DNA of 64,000 nucleotides, taken from contig JAXDRV010000104.1 in the NCBI GenBank assembly GCA_034090805.1, positions 1 through 64,000 on the forward strand. The letters are read 5' to 3'. Below are positions 17,539-25,925 of this stretch, in pieces. Position numbers and translations under genes: made by a program. The first letter of the stretch is position 1, and every line of letters starts with the position of its first letter. This DNA comes from Ornithomonoglobus_A sp034090805 (GTDB taxonomy: Bacteria > Bacillota > Clostridia > UBA1381). Below the pieces are notes generated by a model, which worked only from the letters and a program-made list of their open reading frames with translations, was not told the origin of the DNA and made no database searches.

Positions 17539-17724
17539 CTTCTCTGTCAGGACATTTTTTATTAGTATATTTTGTTTGTTTGTTACAAATTAAATACTAT
17601 ATCTTGTGTACCTTACTATTGTATCACATTTTTCTTAATTTGTGAATACATTTTTTAAATTTTATTTTCACTTGTGTTACAAAAATTATTTTTCTGTGAC
17701 ACGGATTTTTGGAGGATTGTACAT

Positions 17725-19884
17725 ATGGGTGACATAAACTCAATTTCCGCTGCGCTTGCGAACGAATTTTCGATTGCGCAGTGGCAGGCAGACAACACAA
17801 TAGAGCTTATCGACGAGGGAAACACCATTCCCTTTATCGCACGCTACAGAAAGGAGCGCACCGGAGCCTTAAGCGATGACATACTGCGTGAATTTTACGA
17901 CAGGCTGAATTATCTGCGTTCTTTGGCATCAAAAAAAGAGGAAATATCACGTCTTATAGACGAGCAGGGGCAGCTTACGGAGGAGGTATCGGCATCAATA
18001 GCGGCGGCGGCTACACTATCGGAGCTTGAGGACATATACAGGCCGTACCGTCCGAAAAGGCGCACACGTGCCACCATAGCCAAGGAAAAGGGTCTTGAGC
18101 CTCTTGCGGAGCTGATAACGGCGCAGGACGGCACGGATATAGTCACGGCGGCGCAGGAGTATATTAATGAAGAAAAAGGTGTTGAAACGGCTGACGAGGC
18201 AATCGCCGGAGCAATGGACATTATAGCCGAAAGCATCAGCGACAATGCCGATTTCCGAAAGGAGATACGCCGCACCACAAGAGAAAAGGGTGTGCTTGTT
18301 ACAAAAGCGTCAAAAAAGGAAGAGGAGGACAGTGTATACAGCCTTTACTACGACTACAGCGAGCCGCTTTCAAAGCTTCCGCCCCACAGGCTGCTTGCCG
18401 TAAACCGAGGCGAGAAGGAGGGATATCTGTCGGTTAAGCTTGACATTGACGAGGAGCTTATCATAAAATATCTGAACAGAAAGCTTGTTTCAAAAAAGCC
18501 CTCGCCCGCCGGCGAATACATACGACTTGCCGCAGAGGACGCATACAAGCGGCTTATTGCTCCGTCAATCGAAACGGAAATAAGGAACATGATGACCGAG
18601 GAGGCTCAGGAGTCGTCTATTAAGGTATTCAGCAAAAATCTGTCGGGACTGCTTTTGCAGCCGCCCGTAAAGGGACGTGTTGTGCTTGGTCTTGACCCCG
18701 GCTACAGAACAGGCTGCAAGCTTGCCGTTGTTGACGAAACGGGCAAGGTTCTCGATACCGGCATAGTATACTGCACTCTGCCCAACCACGATAAAGAAAA
18801 GGCTAAGGGCATATTAAAGAGCATAATAAAGAAAAATCATGTAAACATAATCTCAATCGGCAACGGAACAGCTTCAAAGGAAAGCGAGATACTCGTTGCG
18901 GAGCTTATAAAGGAGCTTGACGAGGAGATTTATTACGTTATGACAAACGAGGCGGGAGCGTCTGTTTACAGTGCGTCAAAGCTTGCCGCAGAGGAATTTC
19001 CGCAGTATGACGTTGCCTTAAGGAGCGCAGTTTCCATCGCCCGCCGTTTGCAGGATCCCCTTGCGGAGCTTGTTAAAATCGATCCGAAATCAATCGGAGT
19101 CGGTCAGTATCAGCATGACATGAATCAAAAGCGTCTCGGCGAGGCTCTGGGCGGCGTTGTGGAGGGCTGTGTGAACAGCGTCGGAGTCGATTTGAACACC
19201 GCATCACCGTCGCTGCTGTCATATGTTGCCGGAATCAACAAAACAGTCGCAAAGAACATAACGCTTTACCGTGAGGAAAACGGAAAATTCGGCACGAGAA
19301 AGGAGCTTTTAAAGGTTCCCAAGCTCGGTGCAAAGGCATTTGAGCAGTGCGCCGGCTTCCTGCGTATTCCGGACGGCAGCAACGTACTCGACAACACCTC
19401 CGTTCACCCCGAAAGCTACAAGGCAACGGCAGAGCTGCTTGAGATTCTCGGCTACACCGAAAAAGACGTTGCGGACGGCAATATATCGGACATAAAGCTG
19501 CGCTTAAAGGACATGAGCGTAAGGGAGCTTTCCGAAAGGCTCGGCATAGGCGGCATGACGATAGCCGATATTGCGGACAGCCTGCTTAAAAAGGGCAGAG
19601 ATCCACGTGAGGAGCTGCCGCAGCCGACGCTTCGCAGCGATATTTTGTCAATGGAGGATCTGCGACCCGGCATGGAGCTTACGGGAACTGTCAGAAACGT
19701 CATAGACTTCGGCGCATTCGTTGATATAGGCGTTCACCAGGACGGACTTGTGCATATATCGCAGATTTGCGACAGATACATAAAGCACCCCACAGACGTG
19801 CTGTCCGTCGGTGACACCGTCAATGTGCGTGTGCTTGAGGTTGACGTAAAGAAAAAGCGCATTTCGCTTACAATGAAATTCTGA
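17725..19884 (+). CDS. tex: Tex-family RNA-binding S1 protein
   Basis: A 719-residue Tex/YhgF homologue, a nucleic-acid-binding protein linked to transcription. Domains in order are Tex N-terminal helical region (FIARYRKERTGALSDD near 40), a YqgF-like RNase H fold (VVLGLDPGYRTGCKLAVVD near 325) and helix-hairpin-helix repeats (GVDLNTASPSLLSYVAGI near 500). A C-terminal S1 domain follows (GTVRNVIDFGAFVDIGVHQD near 660). ATG at 17725 has a TGGAGG SD at 8 nt. lgt follows after 14 nt, suggesting co-transcription. Confidence 0.95.
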   Translation: MGDINSISAALANEFSIAQWQADNTIELIDEGNTIPFIARYRKERTGALSDDILREFYDRLNYLRSLASKKEEISRLIDEQGQLTEEVSASIAAAATLSELEDIYRPYRPKRRTRATIAKEKGLEPLAELITAQDGTDIVTAAQEYINEEKGVETADEAIAGAMDIIAESISDNADFRKEIRRTTREKGVLVTKASKKEEEDSVYSLYYDYSEPLSKLPPHRLLAVNRGEKEGYLSVKLDIDEELIIKYLNRKLVSKKPSPAGEYIRLAAEDAYKRLIAPSIETEIRNMMTEEAQESSIKVFSKNLSGLLLQPPVKGRVVLGLDPGYRTGCKLAVVDETGKVLDTGIVYCTLPNHDKEKAKGILKSIIKKNHVNIISIGNGTASKESEILVAELIKELDEEIYYVMTNEAGASVYSASKLAAEEFPQYDVALRSAVSIARRLQDPLAELVKIDPKSIGVGQYQHDMNQKRLGEALGGVVEGCVNSVGVDLNTASPSLLSYVAGINKTVAKNITLYREENGKFGTRKELLKVPKLGAKAFEQCAGFLRIPDGSNVLDNTSVHPESYKATAELLEILGYTEKDVADGNISDIKLRLKDMSVRELSERLGIGGMTIADIADSLLKKGRDPREELPQPTLRSDILSMEDLRPGMELTGTVRNVIDFGAFVDIGVHQDGLVHISQICDRYIKHPTDVLSVGDTVNVRVLEVDVKKKRISLTMKF

Positions 19885-19898
19885 AACGGAGGATTTAT

Positions 19899-20681
19899 AT
19901 GAACGCAATTTCTTTCCCTGCTTTGGGAATTATACTTAACGTAAACCCGGTTGCATTTTCAATCGGAGCAAAGGATATTTACTGGTATGCGCTGATAATC
20001 CTTGCCGGATTTTTCGCCGGAGGTCTGTTTGTCTATCTCACCGCAGAAAAACACGGTCTTAAAAAGGATTACGTGTGGGATATTGCGCTTTACGGACTGA
20101 TTTTCGGAATCATCGGTGCAAGACTGTATTACGTACTGTTTTCGCTTGATGAAATGGACAGCTTTTGGGATATATTCAAAACCTGGAACGGCGGTCTTGC
20201 CATTTACGGTGGAATCATCGGAGCATTGATCTCCACCTCGGTTTACTGTCGTGTAAAGCATATCAATCTGCTTAACGCTTTCGACGTATGCTGTCCCGGC
20301 TTGTTTATCGGTCAGGCAATAGGCAGATGGGGCAACTTTGTCAATGCGGAGGTTTACGGCGTTGAAACCTCCCTGCCATGGGGAATGAGCATCAACGGCG
20401 GAGCTTCTGTTCACCCGCTGTTTCTGTACGAATCACTGTGGAATCTGCTGGGCCTTGTCCTGCTCCTGCTGCTCCGCAGAAAAAAGCATAATAACGGTCA
20501 GATATTCTGCTTTTATATTTTCTGGTATTCACTCGGACGGCTTTTCCTTGAGGGCATGAGAAACACCGATTATATACTGTATCTCATTCCAAACGTACTC
20601 GGAATTTCTCAGGCGGTGGCTCTTTTGGGCATTGCTGCGGGGATAATCGGATATTTTGTATTGAGAAAAAAGAAAGCATAA
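19899..20681 (+). CDS. lgt: Prolipoprotein diacylglyceryl transferase Lgt
   Basis: Lgt attaches diacylglycerol to the lipobox Cys of prelipoproteins. The 260-residue protein has about seven membrane helices, NGGLAIYGGIIGA near 100 and the signature IGRWGNFVNAEVYG near 147. HPLFLYESLWN follows near 180. The SD is ACGGAGGA. Potential substrates include the lipoprotein at 29138. Its TAA stop runs into the A-tract of a family-3 hairpin array, which probably acts as the terminator. Confidence 0.96.
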   Translation: MNAISFPALGIILNVNPVAFSIGAKDIYWYALIILAGFFAGGLFVYLTAEKHGLKKDYVWDIALYGLIFGIIGARLYYVLFSLDEMDSFWDIFKTWNGGLAIYGGIIGALISTSVYCRVKHINLLNAFDVCCPGLFIGQAIGRWGNFVNAEVYGVETSLPWGMSINGGASVHPLFLYESLWNLLGLVLLLLLRRKKHNNGQIFCFYIFWYSLGRLFLEGMRNTDYILYLIPNVLGISQAVALLGIAAGIIGYFVLRKKKA

Positions 20682-20842
20682 AAAAGTCACTATCGTGACT
20701 GTCGTTTCGCTGCGCTGCACTTCAATAGGTAGACTTTTTTGCTATCAGGAAATTTCTCAATTTCCTGATAGATAAAAAATCTTTTGACAAAGCCGCATCT
20801 TCGGCGCAGGTCAAGCTTTTTGCTGCCAGGAAATCGATAAAA
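20680..20842 (+). repeat. Family-3 hairpin array Z-Y-X after lgt
   Basis: Unit Z (20680-20740) is bounded by AAAAAAGTC/GACTTTTTT and contains GTCACTATCGTGAC. Unit Y (20742-20771) is the 13-bp hairpin CTATCAGGAAATT/AATTTCCTGATAG. Unit X (20774-20821) contains a GCGCC-like inner hairpin and ends AAGCTTTTT. A partial Y follows. The same units recur after mgsA (48952). The lgt stop codon lies in the A-run of Z. Confidence 0.8.
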
Positions 20843-20850
20843 CAATAAAA

Positions 20851-20887
20851 ACGACTCTGCCGCCGATTTGGTGCAGAGCCGTTTTTC
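20851..20887. terminator. Bidirectional terminator between lgt and the HPr gene
   Basis: ACGACTCTGC and GCAGAGCCGT form a 10-bp stem with one mismatch. A-rich DNA precedes it and TTTTT follows, so it can serve both convergent genes. Confidence 0.7.
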
Positions 20888-20902
20888 TTTGTACGGTATC
20901 AA

Positions 20903-21160
20903 TTACAGATTATTTTTAAAATAAATTTTCAGATTTTCCGTTGCAAGTGCCTCGTCCGTACCGTCTATCGTTACTGTTACGGTATCGCCGCAGTTTACTC
21001 CGAGTCCTGCCACGTTGAAAAGACCCTTTGCGTTAGCGGTGTTCTTGCCGTCGGAAAGCGTGATGTATGATTTATACTTCTTTGTTTCCGAAACAAGCTC
21101 ACCTGCGGATCCGGCGTGAATTCCAATCTTGTCCTTCACGGTGTGAGTAAATGTCGTCAT
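20903..21160 (-). CDS. Atypical HPr-family protein
   Basis: An 85-residue HPr-like protein. HPr normally relays phosphate in the PTS through His15 and is regulated at Ser46. Here the His is present (GIHAGSAGELV) but the usual Arg-Pro after it is Gly-Ser. The Ser46 position reads AKGLFNVAGLGV, with Gly in place of Ser. The rest of the fold is recognisable (ANAKGLF; NCGDTVTVTIDGTDE). ATG at 21160 fits an AAAGGA SD. It has its own promoter and a long structured leader. No PTS gene is in the window. The role is uncertain: degenerate phosphocarrier or regulator. Confidence 0.82.
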   Translation of the reverse strand: MTTFTHTVKDKIGIHAGSAGELVSETKKYKSYITLSDGKNTANAKGLFNVAGLGVNCGDTVTVTIDGTDEALATENLKIYFKNNL

Positions 21161-21177
21161 TATCAATCATTCCTTTC

Positions 21178-21294
21178 TGTGCCTCAAAAGACACAACCCC
21201 CGGCTTTACCGGCTCTCTCCACTCCGTCTGAAGCGGAAAACCGAAAGTCAAGCCTGTTTTTTGGTCATTAATGACCGTATACGCATTTTATGCG
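21178..21294 (-). promoter_or_regulatory. Structured 5' leader of the HPr-like gene
   Basis: The roughly 175-nt leader contains five short hairpins. Plus-strand positions are CGCAT-TTT-ATGCG (21282-21294), the 14-bp palindrome GGTCATTAATGACC (21263-21276), TCCG/CGGA (21223-21237), CCGG-CTTTA-CCGG (21200-21212) and TGTG/CACA (21178-21195). I recognise no known riboswitch. Confidence 0.4.
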
Positions 21295-21342
21295 CATAAC
21301 GCCGTTTCGGAACATTTGATTTATATTCCCGACGTTTGCTAT

Positions 21343-21371
21343 AATATATCACCAAAGAAGCGATTTGTCAA
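21343..21371 (-). promoter_or_regulatory. Sigma-A promoter of the HPr-like gene
   Basis: On the minus strand TTGACA (21366-21371), 17-nt spacer, TATATT (21343-21348). This uncouples the gene from the rubredoxin operon upstream. The stretch 21372-21553 holds no recognisable gene. Confidence 0.7.
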
Positions 21372-21553
21372 CAATATTCACACATAATTCACAATCATCT
21401 GCATTTTTTTGAATTATACAAGCCAAATCGATTTTATTTTTATTTATTTTGACGAGTATAAATGAATAATATTCAGTGTTTTTGCATGATTTAAAAATCA
21501 CCGTAATAACCTCTGTTTTTGCCGTTACAGCTTAATGGCGGCAATTCCCTAAT

Positions 21554-21592
21554 ATACCAAAAGGACTGCGATGATCGCAGCCCTTTTGGTAT
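21554..21592 (-). terminator. Strong hairpin after rubredoxin
   Basis: ATACCAAAAGG/CCTTTTGGTAT encloses CTGCGA-TGA-TCGCAG, about 17 bp in total, 14 nt past the rubredoxin stop. The T-tract is short. Confidence 0.65.
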
Positions 21593-21605
21593 TTGCTTAT
21601 ATACG

Positions 21606-21761
21606 TTAGATTGCATAAAACGAATCCTTACCCAAGCCGCAGGTGGGGCATACCCAATCTTCGGGGACGTCCTCCCATGCAGTGCCGGGGGCTACTCCGT
21701 TATCGGGATCGCCCACAGCGGGATCGTATACATATCCGCACGGACACTCATACTTTGTCAT
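21606..21761 (-). CDS. Rubredoxin
   Basis: A 51-residue rubredoxin, a small one-iron electron carrier common in anaerobes. It shows GYVYDPAVGDPDNGVAPGTA, WEDVPEDWVCPTCGLGKDSF and Cys residues at 6, 8, 38 and 41. The second knuckle is the normal CPTCG. The first is CPCGY, with one residue between the cysteines where rubredoxins normally have two (CxxCGY). ATG follows an AAAGGAGGG SD. It lies 40 nt after the TIGR03936 gene, probably in its operon. Confidence 0.92.
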   Translation of the reverse strand: MTKYECPCGYVYDPAVGDPDNGVAPGTAWEDVPEDWVCPTCGLGKDSFYAI

Positions 21762-21801
21762 CACTCAACCCTCCTTTCAAATAAGTAAGTACATCGATAA
21801 A

Positions 21802-22452
21802 CTATAAAATCTCTTTGCCGCCTATGGTCATTGAATTTCTGTGTACAGCGGAAAATCCCGCCTTGAAATTCGGCAGATATTTTTCCATTGCGTCAAGCAC
21901 CGTTCCCGGCTTCAGATTATACACGCTGCCGACGGCTATCGTCATGCCGAGAGTGACGGTTTTGTCATTTTGCGAAATCACCTTTAAATCGTAAATATAC
22001 GGACGTATATCGGACGGTTTTTCGCCGCTTTTTGTCTTTTTCATAACAATCAGCTCTTTATTCTCCATAAGCGCCGCAGTGTCGGGACTGCCCTCATATT
22101 CGACCTCGACTGTGTATTCCGCACGGTCGATTTTCGTTAAGTCGGGATTTTTGCCCTCGGCACGGCACACCGCCTTAATTTCATATCCCGGCGGCAGCGC
22201 CTTGTTCAGACGGGTTTTTAAATCGTCGTTTGAAAATTCACCGTCAAAGCCAACCTTCATATATTCGCAGTCTGAGGTAACTCCCACCGAAAGCGGCTGA
22301 GAAACCGTCATTATCGGATGCGGGTTAAACCCCTGCGAAAACACGAACGGTATGTCCGCCCGCCTTACGGCACGATGAAACAGACGAACAAAATCCAGAT
22401 GTGATATATATTTCACCCGCTCGTCACGGGAATATTTAAGAATGTAGTTCAT
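21802..22452 (-). CDS. TIGR03936/DUF2344 protein linked to a radical SAM enzyme
   Basis: A 216-residue protein of the DUF2344 family, recognised from YSRDERVKYISHLDFVRLFH at the N-terminus and FVFSQGFNPHPIMTVSQPLS near 37-56. In many bacteria it is encoded next to, or fused with, the TIGR03960 radical SAM protein. Here the two genes are 1 nt apart. The biochemical role is not established. Co-transcription with the radical SAM gene implies a joint function. Confidence 0.88.
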   Translation of the reverse strand: MNYILKYSRDERVKYISHLDFVRLFHRAVRRADIPFVFSQGFNPHPIMTVSQPLSVGVTSDCEYMKVGFDGEFSNDDLKTRLNKALPPGYEIKAVCRAEGKNPDLTKIDRAEYTVEVEYEGSPDTAALMENKELIVMKKTKSGEKPSDIRPYIYDLKVISQNDKTVTLGMTIAVGSVYNLKPGTVLDAMEKYLPNFKAGFSAVHRNSMTIGGKEIL

Positions 22453-22453
22453 T

Positions 22454-24313
22454 TCAATCCTCCGTTTCGCCGCTTCTTACGCATACTCCCGTTTTCCACT
22501 GTCCCGCTCCGCAGCCGCTGCATTTTTCACGGCAGTGGGGTGTGGTAACGGCAGCCTTTGCCTTTTCGTTTTCACGCATAAGAAACTCCTTTGTCACACC
22601 TATATCGATATGCTCCCACGGGAGAATTTCCTCGTAGCTGCGCTCTCGCAGATTATAAAATCCAGGATCGATCCCCTCTTCCTCAAACGCCTCAAGCCAC
22701 CAATCAAATCTGAAATGCTCGCCCCAGCCGTCAAACTTACATCCCTTTTCGACCGCTTTCATAATTACCCTTGAAAGCCGCCTGTCGCCTCTTGCGAAAA
22801 CTCCCTCAAGAAAGCTTGTTTTGTTATCGTGCCAATTATAACGTATTCGCTTTGACTTTATGGCGCTTTTTAAGATATCCTGCTTTTCTATCAGTTCCTC
22901 ACGATCGTTCTGCGGTGCCCACTGAAATGCGGTGAACGGCTTCGGGACAAAGCTTGACGTGCTGACGGTAATATTTATGTTTTTCGCACGCTGTTCCTTC
23001 GGTATCTCAAAATACACATCAAGAACACGCTGCGCCAAATCGGCAATTCCCCTTACATCGTCCTCCGTTTCAGTCGGCAGACCTATCATGAAATACAGCT
23101 TTACATTCGTCCAGCCGCCCTCAAACAGCAGCTTTGTCGATGAAAGAATATTTTCCTCGGTGATGTTCTTGTTTATTACGTCCCTTAACCTCTGCGTACC
23201 CGCCTCTGGCGCAAAGGTAATGCCTGTTTTCCTCACCTTCTGAACCTTCTCCATAAGCTCAAGTGAGAAATTGTCTATTCTAAGCGACGGCAGCGAAAGT
23301 CCTATCTTCTTTTCCTCCGTCATATTAAGCAAACCGTCCGTAAGCTCCCGCAGACCGCTGTAATCGCTTGAGGACAGCGAGGACAGCGATATTTCATCAT
23401 ATCCGCTGCAAGACAGCAGATTATCCGCAATCCCCAAAAGCCGCTTAGGGTCACGCTCACGCTGCGGACGGTATATATATCCCGCCTGACAGAAGCGGCA
23501 GCCTCTTAAGCACCCTCTCATTATCTCAAGCATTACACGATCATGCACAACCTCGCCAAACGGAACTATTATCGTTTCGGGTGTGTACGCCGCACTGAAA
23601 TCACGCATTATGCGCTTTTTTACTCTTGCGGGCGCATTTGCGTTATTCGGAGTGACGCTTTTTATTGTGTTGTCGTCATTGTATTCCACGTCATAAAAAG
23701 ACGGAACGTATACTCCCTCGATTTTGGCTATCGCCTCAAGGTAATCACGCTTATTTTTCTTGCCGCTCTTTTTCCATTTTACGTACTCGTCCGTAATTTC
23801 GTTTATCATATCCTCGCCCTCGCCCATCATGAAGAAGTCGAAGAAATCCGCCACAGGCTCGGCGTTGTATGCACACGGTCCGCCGCCGCATATTATCGGA
23901 TAGCTTTCGTCACGCTCCGACGCAAGCACGGGAATTTCCGCAAGGTTGAGCATATTCACTATATTTGAATAGCAAAGCTCATATTGCAGCGTAAAGCCGA
24001 GAATGTCAAAATGCGTTACCTCATCGCCCGACTCCAACGCAAAAAGGCACATACCCGCACTGCGCATTTTTTCCTCCATATCCGTCCACGGCGCAAAAAC
24101 TCTCTCGCACCATGTATCCTCTCTTTCGTTAAGAGCGTGATAGAGGATTTTGAGTCCGAGATGCGACATCGCTATCTCATAAGTATCGGCAAAGCAAAAT
24201 CCGAAACGCACATCAACCTCATCGGCATTTTTCAGCACCGAATTAAGCTCGCCTCCCGTATATCTTGTCGGCTTTGTCACCTCTGACAGTATTTTATCCT
24301 TTAATGTTATCAA
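22454..24313 (-). CDS. TIGR03960-family B12-binding-like radical SAM protein
   Basis: A 619-residue protein. The N-terminal half resembles a cobalamin-binding-like domain (ICGGGPCAYNAEPVADF near 142). The radical SAM cluster CLRGCRFC with QAGYIYRPQRERDP lies near 268-290, and the barrel continues with FAPEAGTQRLRDVINKNI and LYFMIGLPTETEDD. The C-terminus has a further Cys group (CREKCSGCGAGQW). The start is TTG, 8 nt after an AGAGG SD. Substrate unknown; paired with TIGR03936 downstream. Confidence 0.88.
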   Translation of the reverse strand: MITLKDKILSEVTKPTRYTGGELNSVLKNADEVDVRFGFCFADTYEIAMSHLGLKILYHALNEREDTWCERVFAPWTDMEEKMRSAGMCLFALESGDEVTHFDILGFTLQYELCYSNIVNMLNLAEIPVLASERDESYPIICGGGPCAYNAEPVADFFDFFMMGEGEDMINEITDEYVKWKKSGKKNKRDYLEAIAKIEGVYVPSFYDVEYNDDNTIKSVTPNNANAPARVKKRIMRDFSAAYTPETIIVPFGEVVHDRVMLEIMRGCLRGCRFCQAGYIYRPQRERDPKRLLGIADNLLSCSGYDEISLSSLSSSDYSGLRELTDGLLNMTEEKKIGLSLPSLRIDNFSLELMEKVQKVRKTGITFAPEAGTQRLRDVINKNITEENILSSTKLLFEGGWTNVKLYFMIGLPTETEDDVRGIADLAQRVLDVYFEIPKEQRAKNINITVSTSSFVPKPFTAFQWAPQNDREELIEKQDILKSAIKSKRIRYNWHDNKTSFLEGVFARGDRRLSRVIMKAVEKGCKFDGWGEHFRFDWWLEAFEEEGIDPGFYNLRERSYEEILPWEHIDIGVTKEFLMRENEKAKAAVTTPHCREKCSGCGAGQWKTGVCVRSGETED

Positions 24314-24332
24314 GCTTTTGTCCTCTTTCCTG

Positions 24333-24716
24333 TTATTCGTTATTTTCCGTATCCTTTTTGAAAAAGCCGTTCACCTTATCCACCATATCCGGCACAAGGT
24401 CAATGACCTTATCAAGCGGAGAACTGCCGCTGCCCATCGGAATAAGACGCACGTTTCCTCCGTTTATGACAAGGAATGCCTCAGGATTTACCTTTACACC
24501 CATCCCAAGACCGCCGCCGAAGGATTTGTTGTTTTCCGCTCCCTTTTGGAAAAACTCGCTCCCTCCACCGCCGAGTCCCACCGAAACCTTCGACACGGGA
24601 ATGATTATCGTACCGTCCCCGGCGGTTATCGGCTCGCCTATTATATTTTTCGTTTCCGCAAGCGTTTCAACGTTCTTTATCGCACTTTCGATCATCTCTT
24701 TTACAGGATTATCCAT
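24333..24716 (-). CDS. ytfJ: YtfJ/GerW-family sporulation protein
   Basis: A 127-residue protein matching the YtfJ (GerW) family. It has VETLAETKNIIGEPI near 16, GDGTIIIPVSKVSVGLGGGG near 35 and a Gly-rich GGGLGMGVKVNPEAFLVI. In Bacillus YtfJ is made in the forespore and needed for normal germination, but homologues occur widely in Clostridia, so it only hints at sporulation. It overlaps the DUF2953 gene by 8 nt, the usual neighbour. Confidence 0.85.
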   Translation of the reverse strand: MDNPVKEMIESAIKNVETLAETKNIIGEPITAGDGTIIIPVSKVSVGLGGGGSEFFQKGAENNKSFGGGLGMGVKVNPEAFLVINGGNVRLIPMGSGSSPLDKVIDLVPDMVDKVNGFFKKDTENNE

Positions 24717-25326
24717 TGCCGTATTCCTTTCTGAATTTCAAAAATTTTATTCCTATTTTAGCTGCATGAAACAGCACTATCGCAAACATCGCCAAAAAAT
24801 GCGCTCCGCACGTTACAAGCTCCGCATACATTCCCGCCTCAAAACACGCTTCATTGAAATCGGGAGAAATATTTACCTCCCATTTCCCGAGGCGACAGTG
24901 CCGCTTTATAAAGCTTATCGTATTGTAGACCGCCGTATACACAGCTCCGCATATAATGCCGGTATCGGCAGGATCGTCCGTGCCGAAGCTCCCGGATATT
25001 CTCAGCTCCCGTATTCGTATTCCGTGCTTTACGAGATAGCCGACAGTTCTTGTTAAAAGTGCCGTAAAGTCGCTCCTTGCCCCGTTTGCGAACGAAAGCA
25101 TCATTTTAACGTCCGGACGTCGCTTTTCGGTCTTTTTCTCCTCCTGCGGCTTTTCCGTCTCGGTTTTTTTCCTCTCCGGCGGAGGATAGAGCGAAATACG
25201 GAAAAATGCGTATCTGAGCGTCATTTCCCGCTCGTCCGCATTGAGCCTTACAATCACCCTTACCGGAATGACCGCCGCCGCAGCAAGCAGCGACAGTATT
25301 ATTAAAATAACATATAATGCCGTCAT
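24709..25326 (-). CDS. DUF2953 membrane-associated protein
   Basis: A 205-residue protein with an N-terminal hydrophobic helix (LYVILIILSLLAAAAVIPVRV). A cytoplasmic-type region with a charged, Lys/Glu-rich linker (PERKKTETEKPQEEKKTEKR) follows, then a C-terminal domain. The LRYAFFRISLYPP stretch resembles DUF2953, which is commonly adjacent to ytfJ in Clostridia and Bacilli. Function unknown. It overlaps ytfJ downstream and lies 32 nt after scpB. Confidence 0.75.
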   Translation of the reverse strand: MTALYVILIILSLLAAAAVIPVRVIVRLNADEREMTLRYAFFRISLYPPPERKKTETEKPQEEKKTEKRRPDVKMMLSFANGARSDFTALLTRTVGYLVKHGIRIRELRISGSFGTDDPADTGIICGAVYTAVYNTISFIKRHCRLGKWEVNISPDFNEACFEAGMYAELVTCGAHFLAMFAIVLFHAAKIGIKFLKFRKEYGNG

Positions 25327-25358
25327 CCGCTCACCTCATATTACGTTGATATCGACTC

Positions 25359-25925
25359 TTATTCCTCGCTCTCCTCTATATGCAGCTGCTCGCCCTGAGG
25401 CGGATCCTCAAGCTTCATCTGTACGAAGTTTATCGGCGGCAGCTCCTGAGGCGATTTCAGCCCGAAGCACCTCAAAAACGTCGGCGTTGTAACATACAAG
25501 ATCGGTCTGCCGGGCGCGTCGAGTCTGCCTGCCTCCTCTATCAGACCTCTTTCGTAAAGCCTGTTTACGCAGCCATCCGAATTTACTCCTCTTATATGCT
25601 CAATCTGTCCTCTGGTTATCGGTTGCTTGTACGCTATTATGGCAAGCGCCTCCATTGCCGCATTGGAAAGCGGCTGATTTCTCTGCTCTCCTAATATTTC
25701 CTGAATATATGTATAATATTCGGGTCTTGAGCAAATCTGGTAGCCCTCAAGGATTTCTATTATGTTAAATCCCCGCTCGTCACGGTCGTATTCCTCCTTA
25801 AGCTCCTTAACCGCCGCCTTGACCTCCTCAAGCGAACAGTCAAGCACAACCGCAAGCTTTGCCGCCTTTACCGGCTCACCCGCCGCAAACAATATGCCCT
25901 CTATGGCATATTTGATATTTTTCAT
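25359..25925 (-). CDS. scpB: Segregation and condensation protein B
   Basis: ScpB is the winged-helix kite subunit of the SMC condensin complex. The 188-residue protein shows IEGILFAAGEPVKAAKLA at the N-terminus, then LSNAAMEALAIIAYKQPITRG and VNSDGCVNRLYERGLIEEAGR near 85-125. GRPILYVTTPTFLRCFGL follows. It overlaps scpA by one nucleotide, the typical arrangement, indicating translational coupling. Confidence 0.95.
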   Translation of the reverse strand: MKNIKYAIEGILFAAGEPVKAAKLAVVLDCSLEEVKAAVKELKEEYDRDERGFNIIEILEGYQICSRPEYYTYIQEILGEQRNQPLSNAAMEALAIIAYKQPITRGQIEHIRGVNSDGCVNRLYERGLIEEAGRLDAPGRPILYVTTPTFLRCFGLKSPQELPPINFVQMKLEDPPQGEQLHIEESEE

